Source: Phoronis australis
Taxonomy: Eukaryota; Phoronida; Phoronidae
Reading direction: 5' to 3'
DNA: 64,000 nt
NCBI GenBank assembly: GCA_002633005.1
Contig: NMRA01000718.1
Span: 106,552 to 170,551 of the forward strand
Both the position numbers and the translations under genes were made by a program. The notes below the pieces were generated by a model. That model saw only the letters and a list, made by a program, of their open reading frames with translations. It did not search any database and was not told the DNA's origin. Of this stretch, positions 39,901 through 54,700 are shown one piece after another. How positions within the stretch are numbered: position 1 is the first letter of the stretch; every line of letters starts with the position of its first letter.

Positions 39901-42759
39901 TAAAACAAGATCATCATACAAATATCTGCCAAAGGTGAAGGAATTCTGTCAATATGATTGCATAACATAAAAAATCTAATTTTGAACCCTGAGTGAAAAA
40001 ATGCAGTTAATGACCAACGCAGTGCTATTAAAGCTGTTACAGTTAGATGACCACTCTTATGCAAGAGTGCAAAGCAAAATCTTGAGTGGGGGGCACATCA
40101 AGCAAGTTATGATGTGATGTAACGCAAGGCGAACTTTATTGGATGAGTATATTTATTGTAATCTAAAATCAATGACCAAATGTGGTGTCCCCGTTGATTA
40201 CATTTTGGTACCCAGATCTAGTGAACAACTGTTAAGATGATGAACTGGTTAAACTAAACCCTGTGTCTGAAAATATTACTTGCATGCTCAATGAGAACAA
40301 CTGGGTGTCACTCAATAGTCATACGGCGCAAATTAAGTTCCATCAAATGCAGCTCAAACTCAGGAGGTATTTTTGAAAAGCCCACAAGCTCGAAGGTTCT
40401 GAAGTCCAACCAAGAGACATTTTAAGCCCGCATGATGTTCACGATCAAGTTCCAAGAAAAACTAAAGGTGTGTGCCGCAGCAGTCAGAAATTATAAGCCC
40501 ACATGGCCATCAATCATCTGAGGTGAAAACTGCTTGAGACTTCGAGAGGGGTAAGAACCAATTCCATCCTCAGACACCTACTTTCATCAGCAATGCCTCA
40601 GGTAGCCAATGAAACAAATGCTTTTCAGAACTAATTGTAATCTTAAGGGGATTTTTTTTGGGTTTGATGAGGGAGCATGACATGAATATTTTTTATAGTG
40701 GAATGGGGGATATGTTTGGCCATGTGGGTCCTGGTCCAAGTCTACAAGTCCAAACGTTCACAAGTAGTGTAAAAATTCATTACCAACAAGAGCATCGAAA
40801 CCACCACCAACTCATTAAAAGAAAATAACTCGGAACTAATGGGATTGGCCAACCATGAAATTGTGGTAATATGGCACAATTGGGGCAAGTGAGGATTGCT
40901 GGAGAATTTAATTGGTAACGAAACAGGAGAGTGCAGCGCCTCATTCAATTTCCGTTTTTGAGCCAGCTAATCGGGGGTGAAGTACAGCTTTTGTTTCAGA
41001 ATGGCTGTCACTTAATCGACACCTGCATAGAACATTGTACGATTTATATTCAGTGACCAAAACAAAGAAACTGTTCTTTACCGGAGTGGAACTCTCTATT
41101 GTGTTGGCAGGGAATGTGGTAATTGAAACCTGCACTTCAGTTCACAAATTTCATTGGATTTTGGCTTAAATTTTCACTAGCACTAGGTCCCTCAAGAGTC
41201 TGCACGAGAAACACGATGAACTATATACACCGCCCCTTATAAGTATGACCTAATCTAAAGATGCAATGACATTTATATGGAAAACCTGTCTTGTATAAAA
41301 GCGATCCTATATTCAACACCTAATATTCAATGGAATTTATTACAAAAAACAAGAAAAGACTTCAGGAGCTCATTGAGAATTAAGCCAACAGAAAACTGGC
41401 AAATTTAAAATAGGTGCATGTACATGAACGCAGTGCCTGTGACTTGAGTTATCGCTTTAATAGGTAAGACTTCAAGATGAAATGCGAGTGTGGTAATACT
41501 TCTAAACTCAACATTCAGAATTAAACAACAGCAAATTGTAATTTAGTTACCTATTCTCTTACACTCTCTTGCAATCTTCTGACCACCAGCTTTCAAAATG
41601 GCACGAGATACCTCACCTGAAACAAAACAAGTAACAGACTAATGGATGCTTCTTACATCAGTGCCCAAGAGTCCTTTTGTTGCCAATCTTGAAGTACAAC
41701 AAAAGACGTCAACACGCCTACCAATGCATTGCAACAGTAACAACTTCAAGCACCCTGCTCAACAGTTTCACATCAATATATGCCGTGAATAATTTGTCTA
41801 CAAAGAAAACATGCACTTCTAAAGATATACCAGAAATTTCACTGTTAATTCTTCAGCATAAACCAATAATTTTCATTAAAAAATCAACACAGTATGGTTT
41901 TTGATTTATAAAAAACAAGTAGTCAAAGCTTAAAACTACAAATATTGGTTACGGAATGGAGATATACAACTGGAGGATTTACAAAAACATCACTAACAAT
42001 GAATGTGGTTTACACTTTCAGTATACACCTTAATTACATTACAATTGCAAATAGAAACAAAACACAGTGACCGAATAAAATGTCAATAGCTTTTTGCAAG
42101 CGCCGATCACCAAGTCGCGTCAAACTACTTTATTCGAGGTGTAGCACACTAACTGGAAAACTGTAATATTCGGTAAAGAAAAATGTGTTGTGAAGATCAA
42201 ATATTGCTAGCTTCAAACTCTTATGAGAAAATTCAAGAAATAGATGAGGTGGGTCGGTGGGCGAGAGGTGAATTTTAAGTTTCACCGACGATCAAAATTT
42301 TGGTCATGATAATTCCATACATTAAAGGAACATATTTGTCACTTCTCATGAGCATACATATAAGGCAGCATATGCCAGATGGAAGGACGAATGGATGGAC
42401 AGAGATCAAAGCCTAATGGGCCTACATATAAATAAGAGGGAGTAAAAAATGTGAAGTTGCTATTTATTCAGGCAAGTCACAACTTACCCGAATTTAAGTC
42501 CAAGCGACTGTTAGAAGGATTGACAATTGCTTCTGTTGTTTGCCTTGTTATGTCTCCTTGAAAAACCCGCACCAATATATCCCCAATTTTTGCATAATCC
42601 TTATCCGTGGAGTTACCCGGTTTACTGGACAACATAACACCTGAAAATCAGCAGAACAACAACAAGCCTTAGTTTAAAGGAGAATAAATTGGCGCCTTGT
42701 GTTGTTTACTTCAGTAACTCTCATTGAGTGTTTTACTTCAGATAAAAACGATATATACG

Positions 42760-42791
<32 letters not shown>

Positions 42792-45700
42792 GTATATATT
42801 ATTACATGGCAAAGAAGTTATCCCCCGTTATCTAGAGCCTGAGTGGATCTTGGAGAATTATCACCCGAGGGGTGGGAAAATATCGTCTGCTAAAGTAGGT
42901 TACCACTAGTAACTGACTACAATGCTCAAGTCAAAGGATCCCGACGACACTATACCCGCATTCAAATTGGAGATCAGTGATTTACAAGTGAGAGAACACG
43001 AGAGAAAAATTTCACTGAATTAAACTATCGTTTTTATAGAAATTATGCGTCTTATTTTTCATAGCGTATAAATGTCAGTACAATGCCCTTTGCTGATCAT
43101 GCAAATGTTGCGTGTGCTCATTTAAGTAATTCTATTTTCACGATCGATGACGTCAGCCGTCGAGTGGTGTAGTGGTAAAGTCGGCGACTCGAAACTCTTG
43201 AGGCCCGGGTTCGAAACTCTTGAGGCCCGGGTTCGAAACCGGCCTCGGTTTCCCGCCAAAAGGTCAAGGTTGTATTTGCCATTCGACGCTAATGTTGTGG
43301 TATAATAGCTTGAGAAGAACTGAAAAGCACAGGGTCCTTCAAAAAATCTCATACTATGATTACGTTGCTCGTAGCAGATCAGTTTCAGTTGAAAATGACG
43401 TATGGTCCCCAAGGTAATTTCAAGAAATTTAGTTAATAATCCCAGTCCAAACAAGCATTTGTCACAGAGTCCCAAAATTGTATCTTGATGCCTCAGTATG
43501 TACATGTACATGTTTTATCTGAAAACTGATTTCCTTGCTGTGACCTTGTCAAGGTCATCAGACACGTAGTACGCCAGGAAATGTCTCACCTACACCAGAC
43601 TCAACAAGTGCCAGCAGAATTGTTCATTAGGTAATTTAAAAAGGATAGAATGCAGTGATGTTGTATAATTATTTTCTAAATGACAACACTAAAGAAAATA
43701 ATAATCGTGCACTGCCTACTGAAAATCATAAATTCTATAGGGTCCTAGCAATGAGTCAGGAAAATCATCCACAACTAATATGTCTGAACACTCCAAGGTT
43801 TATTACAAAACGCATATCTTAACCTGGATTTAAAAAGACAGTGTTTCCATTGTTTTGCCCTTTTCAATAATTAAGTATTTGGCAGAGAACATTTTAACAC
43901 AATTCAAACAGAAAAGAGACAAAATTTATTTTAACTTGAGTTGACACCCATCCCGTAATAAGTTACGAGCATTACTAATATATGATAGAAAATTCTTGGC
44001 AAAAAAGTTTAAAGATATTCATAGATAGCTCTGCATAGTAGGCTTATGTGGAAAAGGAGATACTTTGATTGAAAATGGTCGAGCAACCAAAACATTTTAG
44101 AGGGTATTGGCCTTCCATCAGTTGGTATACACTGCAGCCGCTCTGGCCATCTCCCAACTGTCAACTTCTGTGTTCTCTCCTGGATTAGGAGAATGAAAAT
44201 TTGACCTGGAAAGCTTGAAATCCATAATTTGCCAAAATCCAATAGTGCCACAGTTTAAATTAACAAATTAATATTGTCTGTTTGAAAGTCATTATCAAGA
44301 AATCATTGCAAATAAAACGCAGTTTTCATATGATAATAGCTGTGTGGATTAGTGTGGATTTCAAGTCCACAATACTGTCTTAACAAGGATTTTAACATAC
44401 TACTTTAACACTACAAGTGAAGCAGGCTACCACTGGACTGCACCACAACTATCATGAATAAATTCTGAAAATTTCTTGGAGGAGGGCCTGTCAAATACTT
44501 TTAACTCCCATAAGCTAGGCATCCCAAGCCAGAAGTGCACTCACTCCAGTATTTGCACATGGCTTTGAGTCTAAAATCCTGAAAAGATTTCTAATTGTAA
44601 AACACAAATGCAGGCCATTTGAGACACAACATGTCAAGGCGTCCTGCTTCCTGATATATATATTGATGCATTTACATTGTATAATGAATGGACTGTATGC
44701 CGATATTCAGAAGTCATTCTTGCCACTTATAAAGAAACCTTGACCTTTAAATGCATGAAGAAACATTTTTCTCCGGACGAACAAAACTGTGCACCCAAAA
44801 TCAACAGATTTTGCAGCATTTCCTGTTTTTGACAAAACATAAATTACATTTTACCCAGTTCAAATGCGGCTTACAACACATGGACTGCAACAACACACAT
44901 GACTTATGCAAGGTCAAAGTACCGGTTCGTCATGAAAGCTATTAGTGTTCCATTTACCTGCCCGCTCCTGCAGGTTATCATCAGACATGTCTTTGGGCTT
45001 AGCGCGTTGATGACGTCTCGACATCTGTTTAGGACACCCACTCAAACGTTTCATTTCGGTCTCGAAGGCCTGTAACGGTTATTTGTTTAAAAGTAACTGA
45101 ACGAATCATTTAGTCAAAACATGGGATTTGCCTGGATTCGAATTAAAAACAGAATAGAAAAAACCCTTGTTAAAACATGCAGATTCAATCTAATACTGAG
45201 CTCTTACCAGTATGAGCTGACCAGCAAATCTGTTTCACCTGTAGGCCTACACAGACTTTGCAATTTGATTTAAAGTAATGAAGTTTAGATTCAATAATTG
45301 GGAGAAATATTATTGTTGGCATTACAATTATTGTCAAAAATCTACACTAAACACTCTTTGTTACATGTAAATACAAGTAGAGACAGTAAAAGAAGGTTGA
45401 TCTTATAACATATCAGAATCTGATGTCGCAGTCACTTGTGAAACCGGTTTGAAGCGGACATAAAAAGACTGATACAAGATTTCAACGACAGTGATTTTCA
45501 GAGCGGCAACAGTGTTATTTTGTTCTCCCAAAAGCACCCGAGAGGATTTAACCCTCCCCCGTACATCTGCCATTGACCTATATGTATACTCAAATATAGT
45601 TTGCTCGTCCAACTACACTCAAAACAAAATACAACAAACCTGACATGTTGGCACATCCTTGTCATAAACGACAACACGTATGTCCTTAAGGTGGCCAGGG

Positions 45701-48700
45701 GAAAGTTCACTGAACTTAGCAAATTCTTCAAACATCACACGTGCAACAAAATCACGTTGATAACCAAGATTCCCAGTACCAATTGCCGGAAATGCAATAG
45801 AGTTCAACTGTTCTTGGTCGGCCTTCTTCAAACATGCACGAATTGTTTGACGTAGAATCTTGAAAGAGGTAATAAACGAACTACATGTATACTTTAAAAA
45901 CAAGATGGATAATAAATTATGAACTTAATACAAGCAGTAGTTCAATTGTTTTATCACAGAAATCTGGAATGCCAACATCAATCTCGTGCTGCAGAGGTTG
46001 CGTCGCACATGTGTGGCATTTGTTTGCTTTCATTAATTTTGTTCTGGTGTTAATCCTTAGGCATCAAATTACTGTCACTAGTAAACTACGCCGTTTTTCA
46101 ACCAAGAGTCCTATCATTAGAAAGACCTTCGCCAGTTCTTGATGGTGAATGATTATACAGTACAGCCACTGAATTATTAGACTCTCTCCGGTGTCTCTCC
46201 GGTCTAGCCACCCGTGACCGTAACCGGAGACAGACCTGAGAGTGAGACGGGAATCAACCGTGACAGCTGGCGTGAGCCTAAGCGTGACTGTACCCGGAGC
46301 TTACCGTGAGTTAGGCGTGAACGAAGCGCGAGCCAGCCGTGAGCCAGGCGTGAGTTTGCCTGCATCGCAGATGAAAAAGTAATTTATTAAAATTATTCAG
46401 TAACTAGCAGTGATGTGTGTATTCTCATAGACTTTTGCTCATGTGAGGTTTATTTTTTTAAATCCTCACGTTCAGCAAAAGACCAAAATTTCCTTTTCAA
46501 ATCATAAGTCACTTCAGGAAACAGACCTGTGGACTCTACTTTCCACTTATATATAATTATTTGTTTTTTATATAAACTAATAAAGAATCTTAACACGCGT
46601 GTACATGGTGGAAATATTCAATTGCCTTCACGATATGAAGGAGCACAACATGTCAATTCTGAGCACACTGATCCCAAGTTCCGGCTTCATGCGGAGAAAA
46701 ATGATCGTGCCCATGCATTTGACGAGTCAAACAGATCACTGCTATTACTATTTTAGTGAAGAAGTACCCCGGGGATACTGTGAACTCAGTCGAAACTCAT
46801 GCACTACGGGGAGGGGGCTACAAATAATTAAACTGCACTATGGATTGAGGACTTTTTAGTCAAAACATTTGCTTGCAGTAAGGGATGGGTATGTCAGAAT
46901 GGCGGCCTATTGAAATTTTCTGTACACCAGTGCGGTGCAAAAATTTACGGAGTGACACAATACTTCAGAAGATGCGTAGGCTATTTTTAGGGCAAATTAA
47001 CTATATCCAGCTGTGACAAGTTTCAAGGAGTCCAGAGCGATGTAAAGACGGACTGTGGACGTAGGGTCGCGTATATTCGTACTTACTAACCGTGGTTACT
47101 GTACATGTATGTTGATGATGGGACTGACTCTTAAGTCGTGAATAGAAAATGTACATGTAACCGTAACACAAGATGAGCTGAAGGAAGACGTTTGTATGAA
47201 CAACACGTGGAATTACAAAGTTAGTCGGAACCAAAGTGTGATAGAAGAACTAGCTAAACCGGAGGTAAGCGTCAGGACTACCCGGAGAGTAGGCGTGAGG
47301 CGACCGTGACTTATTTCTGTCACGCCTGCGTTCCGGTTGCGCTCGTCTGGCCAGGTGTGAGGTAGCCCGGACGAAGTCTAAAAATTCAGTGGCTGTACTG
47401 TAGCAGAAGCAAACAATAAATAACTTAATTCATAAATAATCAACATAAATATGTACATATGCCAGTACATACACTCAGGCTGATATGAATTACGGCCTGG
47501 CAATATATTTACATAATTGGGTATTGCTCACAGCTGTCTTACTCTGGTCTTGCACTCTCTTTCATCCTTGTAAAAGCTGCTCAGAAGGACCAGTGAAGAA
47601 AACGACCGCATATCTTAAGAAATGCGGGTTCCTTGTAAGCGTATTATTCACAGTATGTGGCAAACAGAAAGCAACTCGTGTGAATCCGACCATTATTTGG
47701 TTGTCGCCAAATCAATTTCATAAGAACACTAACAGAGAACAGCCCTCCCGGTGACTTGCAAACATTTCACATGAGCATAGGATCATGCAGAATGAATCTT
47801 TGATGCATTTCATTGGCTGATATGCTCATCTCTCTTGTAAATTTTCGGATGCGCCACATAAAGTTTCAGACCACGGCATCAGAAACAAAGCACCAGTGGT
47901 GATTCTGAGAACAGAAGGAGTTTGCATGCACTTAGAGTTATCTATCCTTTAATCTTTAAAAACTTTGATGACAGTCACAATCCTAGAACATGAGCAACGC
48001 AGAGTGTTGAAATGTGCCCACGAATGCATCGCAAATGGTGTGCTTTTAGGGTTGCTTATTTATGTCATAAAAATGGCCACAAGATGGTGCAAAAACATAC
48101 AATCCATCCGAAAACGGGAACATGTCATTGCTTCTTTAACAGAAAGAGATACACCAATTTCATAGAAATCCTTCAGGGAACTTCAGAGAGACAAAGGAAA
48201 ACAGAAATTGCCACAGTGTTCATTAGATCCACCTGAAAGTCGCCTTAAATGTCTGTTGTTAGCTTCAAATACACTTACTAAATCAAATAAAGATCCTGCA
48301 GTTGGTTTAGGAGATAGAGCGATGGGCGCAAAACAAAACAAAACTACCACTAGGTGGAACCAGAGTAGTCAAAGTCGTCATCATCAACCATCCCCTTCAC
48401 ACTGAGCACATATACGCCAATTTTCAAAACCATCCTTAGAATGATTTGGTTGACAGAGAGGAAGACACCAAAAATGGCCACTAGCTGGGGCTAAGTACCG
48501 TGATTCCATCCGAAAATGAGAGGATGACGTCATCTCATCAATAGATGCCTGTATTCAAAATTTTATGAAAATCTGTTGAAGACCTTTGAAGAGGTAAACC
48601 GTAAAACTAAAATTGCCACCAGAGTGCACAGCAGTAGTCAGATCCATCCCAAAATCACCGTCATCCGTTGTCAACATCATATAAACACACGTCTTAAATT

Positions 48701-51700
48701 TAGTAAAGATCCTGCAAACGGTTTAGGAGATACAGCAATGGGCACAAAAGAACTGTCACTAGGAGTCGACACAGTAGTCGAAGTCATCGGAAAAACTCCC
48801 CAGCCGTCCACTTCATAGTAAAAACATACATGCCAATTTTCACAATTATCATGAAAGTGTTTTGTAGATAGTGGGGTGGATGCCAAAAAGAGACTTTAAA
48901 ACAGTAAAAATGGCCACTAGGTGGCCCAAACTAGGCCGAATCCATTTGAAAGATCACGTCAGCTCACTAACAGAAGTCTGTACGCCAAATTTAATGAAAT
49001 TACGTTGAGAACCTTTGAAGATACAGACTCTGAGGTAAACGTAAAAAAATAAAATTGCCACCAGGTGGCACACCAATTGTCAGATCATTCTGAAAGTCAC
49101 CGTCGTCCATTGTCAACATCACATAAATGCACTTACTAAATTTAGTAAAAATGCTGAAAAAGGTTTAGGAGATATAGCCATAGGCGCAAAAAAACTGCCA
49201 CTAGGAGGCGCAACAGTAGTTGAAGTTTTCAGAAAATCATTGTGAACCCTCTTCTTCATAGTAAGAACATACATGTTAATTTTCACAATCATGCTTAAAG
49301 CGGTTTGGTTGATAGAGGGGTGGACGTCAAAAAAACAGACTCGAAAACAGTAAAATTGGCCACTAGGTGGTGCAAACTACTTTGAATCCATCCGAAAACG
49401 AGAGGATACTGTCGCCTCACTAATAGATGCCTAAATACCAAATTATATGAATATACGTTGAGGACCTTTGAAGATACAGAGGTAAACGTAAAAAAAATAA
49501 ATTGCCACTAAGGGGCACACCGGTAGTCGAATCCATCCGAAATTTCGCTCATGCCATCCCAACTATAAAAGGAACACATGTACAAAATTTCATGAACATG
49601 TGTCAATTGGTTTTGGAGATAGAGCAGCAGACGCCGTACAGAGGCCCCCAGATGGACAGACGCAGATGGCATAATGCGTCCACATTATTATAAATATGTG
49701 GGCGCATAAAAACTGTGGATACTTTTCAACGAATATTTTCTCCTTAATTTACATGCTAAGCAAATCAAAAGCACATGTCAATTAGAGAGCACTGATTTAA
49801 CTTTCACAACAGCAGCTACAGTAGCACTGAGCTCCAGAGCTTTTCTCCGAATGGCGGTAGTGAAGAACAGTAACGTCATGTATGCATGTAATAACTCAAT
49901 TTTGCAACTTAAAATTTGTGAGGATTTAGCACCACAGGTAACAAACAGCCCATTAATTTTAAGAATTTTCTCGATGATCTAAAAATCAAATTTGGGGGAC
50001 AAAAATGACGGGAAAATTGTCTGGAATTCATGAATGGGAGCTGGATTTTGAAAATGCGACATGGGATTTTGGCTACTGGCTCATAAAATGTGACCTGGTG
50101 ATTTTCATAGCATCGAGCCCAGATAATTGTCGAGTTTGCTCACCAATTTTGCCAGGAAATCACTGATTGTCTGGAACCGTAGCTCAAGACTCTTCATTGA
50201 TGAACAAAAATATCAAAATGAAAATGAAGCAATGAAATTAGGCTTCATTTGATAATTGCACTCGATAATAACTCAGTCAAGCCGGAAATTCAGTGCAAAC
50301 TCTCACAGCAAGTCTTGTAGCCACAAGCTCTGAAAATACAATACATTGGTCACGTGTGGGAGTAGACCTTTAAGGGCTAGGGTTCTATGGTTTTATTCAT
50401 ATTACGTAACAATAGTGCTTATAGAAAACTTATATTGATGAACACCCCAAAAATTCAAGAAAGTCATGAGGTTCTTGTGGAATGGGGCCCGCTTTCACAT
50501 TTTTATTTACGACACCATTGATATACAGAGACAAGTAAACTTGGAATCTTTCTAATGAGAAATTCAAGAACATCTGCTAGTTCTTACAGACTTACACGTT
50601 CTGCGTCCGCATCTCCAGATGATCTAGCAGCTATATAGTACACCTTTTGGCAATTCAAGTTGAATCCCTGAGTGTCCAGTACTTCCCCGTATTTGATACC
50701 ATTAGGGTAGTGGGTGCTACACTCCACTTGCAACTGTTGCCCAGCTTTTTTGAGCAGAGACTTTGAGACAGCACCTTGACAGAGATCTAAGTCGGTTCCC
50801 ACTGTGTTGACTAACACTGCAGCCTGCAATAAGAGAATTCTAAACAATACCCCAAGGCATTTAGATACAGTCAATTGCATCAAAAACCTAAAAATTGTGG
50901 AATAATTATAGTTTTGTGCGATTAACTAGGTAAATTAAATAGAACCCGAGGAAATTTGATTAAGTTCAAAATGATCTACAATAACAACAAAAATTGTACT
51001 ATAACCAAAAATGACAATAAAATGGTTGCCCCCATCTATATAAGAATGCCAAGCATGGTGTGCATCTAGTACAAAACTGGAATCTCGTGAAAACAACAGA
51101 CATTAAGCACAATATCTACTTACAGAGTAATTTCAATCTACTTCAAGTGAATAAAACACTGTTCAACTCCAAGTGGATTACGCAACACTGATTCATCAGA
51201 CCACCATGCTTTGTCGACTCCCAGGGACCATCAGAACAGGTAGTAGATGGCATAAATGATGTCACTCAGCAAAAAGCTTTACAACAAAATTCAATGCATA
51301 GAAGCATATAAGCTACAAGTACCTTCTCATTGGCAATTTGGCTTTTTTTCATCTTGATAACTACACCTGAATGTGTTGTCAATTCATTGGGTTTGACCTG
51401 CTTGAACACACTCGCCTCAGATGACACTGCACCAGTTTCTGGTAATTCAAAAAATCGACACATGAGTCACATCATTCGAACTTAAAAAAATACAATTATA
51501 ATTCAACTCTCAAAAGACATTATTTATTTGACAGCAAAATGTATGAAGAAAGTCGAGCTTACCATTTGGTAAAGGAGTGATGACACTGCTTTTGGAGCTG
51601 CTATTTGATACCATTGTGACCTGTCCGACTTCAGAGGTGACAGCTTTGCAAAATTCTTCAACTGTTTTGATTTGATTGTCAACCAAATGTATTTCTCTGA

Positions 51701-54700
51701 TGCAAGACTTTGGATTAGATGTAAAATAGTCAACGGCAGCTTTGACGATCGTCAGGGTCGACACATCCAGAGGGACACCAAAAATACCGGAACCAACTGC
51801 TGGAATGGCCAAGGTTGCGAAGCCTCTCATTTCGGTCTGTTCTAGAGCACTTGAAATTCCTTCAAACAAGTAATTCTCCTCATTCTTTTTTCCCCCACTC
51901 CATGACGGTCCTACAACGTGGACAATGTTTCGGCAAGGAAGCTTTCCTCCTCCTGTGGTAGCTACCTTACCAGTTAACAATGTTCCTCTCTGTTCAACCC
52001 ATCTGTTACATTCATCTTGTATATCATTTCCGCCTAAAATACAAAATGAAGTGAAGCTGCACAAATCGACAACCTTCAGTCTATTTACATTTCGCATAAA
52101 CGAATATGGCAAAGGGTTTCCTCGGTCTACATAAATGTGCTTAGAATGCATTAAATTCCAAGATCGATTTCCAAGGATACAAATGACCACTAGCTAATAA
52201 CTGAGTATTTATCACAAACAAAATAAAAAATTATGACAAAAAAATTCAGCTTTGTTTGACAAGACAGCAATGAAATCGAGATCATACTGAAATTGCACAA
52301 GAATAGCAAGAAAACGTTTCTGAGCAGTGAGTAAATTTAAATGCACCTCGATTTACTGTTATGGATCTCGTATCAAATTGTTCCTAACTCAAAATAAGCA
52401 TAGTTGCAGGGCTTAAAAGAACTGACATCTTGTTATTGCTTAAGATGGTGCTATTAGTCTTGTCTGTAAAGCAAGTCATTTTATTTGGTCTCAAGCAATA
52501 AAGAGCAGTTGTTTTTCCATGACCAAACTTTATTGCTACTAACAAGTAGAAAGCAATTTATAGTGGAAATTGGTCTCAATCACTTGTTGCTTTGTCAAAA
52601 AAACACAACTTCATTGATGCCTTAGATGTTCAAAAACTTCATAAACAAGAAGGTATATAAGCACCTTGTTTTACAAGAGCTGCAGCGAGACCTCCTGTGT
52701 TCTTGAGTTCACCGTTGGCAGCATTAACAATAACGTCGGCCTTGTGTTTTGTTAGATCTCCTTGAATAATTTTATACATCCTTCCGTGGCTTTGAACTTC
52801 AAAGGCAGCTTGAGCACTTATGTCCTCTACCATGACAAATCCTGTTTCTTCTTCATCATTACTTACGTTTTCTTGACAGATCTCAATCACACATTGATTT
52901 CTTCTCTCCACATTATCCATGAAAAGTTGCCCTCGACTCTGACTGAAGAATTCTGCCATTCCTGGTTCTGTTACATCATGAGTTTGGGACACAATTTGAG
53001 ACAAAATGTCTTGCATTTTTCTTTTTGTAAATTGTAATCCCACTTTCGTTCCTTGGATGACAAAGTCAGCACCTTTCACTCTAATGTCCACATGGTGCTG
53101 TTTGAACAAATTTTTGATTTTTTCTATTTCTGTTGTTTTGTACTCGCGCATAAATCGAAAGTGGCTGGCACTGAGAGTAAACTTTTGCTGATAAATTGTG
53201 TTTTTCTCAATAAAATCTTGTGTAACTTCTCGAACATTGGCAATAACATGACCGGTTCCAACAACAACAAGCTGAGTAAGATTAAAATCTTCAATTATTT
53301 CCAAACACCCCTTGTACTGTGCTAGTAAAGAAGATTTAACTTGATGCCAACTAGAATCTTTGAGAACAATTTGTGATTCTTTTGAAACCGGTATTCGAAT
53401 TTCACTGAGCTCTTGACTCACAATCTGTGCAGCTTTTTTGACACTTTCTTCAGTCCCTGAGTACACTTTGATGGTTTTATTTGTAGTACTCATGGCAGCA
53501 GGGAGGTTTCCTGCGTGGAATTTTGAGTAAATGTATTCACAACATTCCGAATTTTGTAGCAGATGAATAATGGCCGGAGTGGAACCAACAGTTTCCGACT
53601 CCATCTTGCGAAGAACTTCATACATATGATTTTTTGCTTGATTTACTTCAAGTGGTATTCCACTAAAGCGAATTTCACCATTTGGTAAGTCTATTTCGCA
53701 TTTAGAACCAGATTTTGAAAATTCACTTTCCTGCAAAAAACGTAGCTCATGGAATTGTAGTGATGTTACAGTTTCAGTTACTTGCTGTTTTTTCTTGTTG
53801 AACACTTCTTCAGAATCCTTTTTGTCTTTATGGATTTTTGCTACCATAGTATCAACAGATTTCTTAAGTCCAGTAACTTTAATTGCGTGTTGTTTGTCAC
53901 TTGTTTCAATGAGGACTTCTTGGTATCCATCCACGTTGTCAGGAAGTGATTGCAAAACATCATTCCAAATGTCTTGCAAAACGGGAATGCTTTCAGTGCT
54001 GTAGTCAGCAACAAACTTTCCAAGAGATGTCTTGACAATATCTTCCCAAGGAGTTGATAAGGCTCTAAGTTCAACAGGATTTGAGAGCATACATGTCACA
54101 ACAAAACTATCCATGGTACATAACTCCCAATTTAGCTTCCCATGCTGTTTTCTTAAGTGATTTTCTAATAATTGGCGAAAATCTAAATTCAAGCAAATGA
54201 ATTTGACAACATCTTTATCAAAAGGACCCACAAGTATGTCATTGGGTTTACTGACAGGTGGTAATGATGCATCAACATCTGGATGTTGGAAACCGAGTTG
54301 TTCATAATATTCCGCCACTTTAATACAATGCCCGTTTATTTCATGCTTCTTCCTTTGAATAACTTCTCCAACAACTACAAAAGAAAAAAAACTGCTATGC
54401 ACGTTTTATAACTTTGACTTCAGAATTTATACAATCTTCAAATTTCAGAGTTTACATTTCCCAATAGCAAACAACTTTTTTATCGTCACATTGCTTCTGC
54501 AGACAGATATGAGCATTAATGCAGAATGCACAAATTCTAATGTAATCTGGCAACTTGGACTAACCATCACCACGTAACCTGGGAAAATTACAAAGTAGTA
54601 AAAATCATCCACTCCTAAAAACGATGCAGGTGGTTTGATACACGTTGCAGCAGTCCTGCACAGGCCGCTCAGCCAGGCACTTTTGCATCAAACACCTGAA

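Noticed and set aside
42762-42800. TA-rich tract as promoter TATA element
   Set aside because: It is a simple (TA)n microsatellite inside an intron, with no start site evidence.
43156-43252. Functional tRNA gene
   Set aside because: The 22-bp tandem duplication and lack of a matching acceptor stem exclude a standard cloverleaf.
43122-43511. 129-codon minus-strand frame
   Set aside because: It overlaps the tRNA-like repeat and its duplication; no family resemblance.
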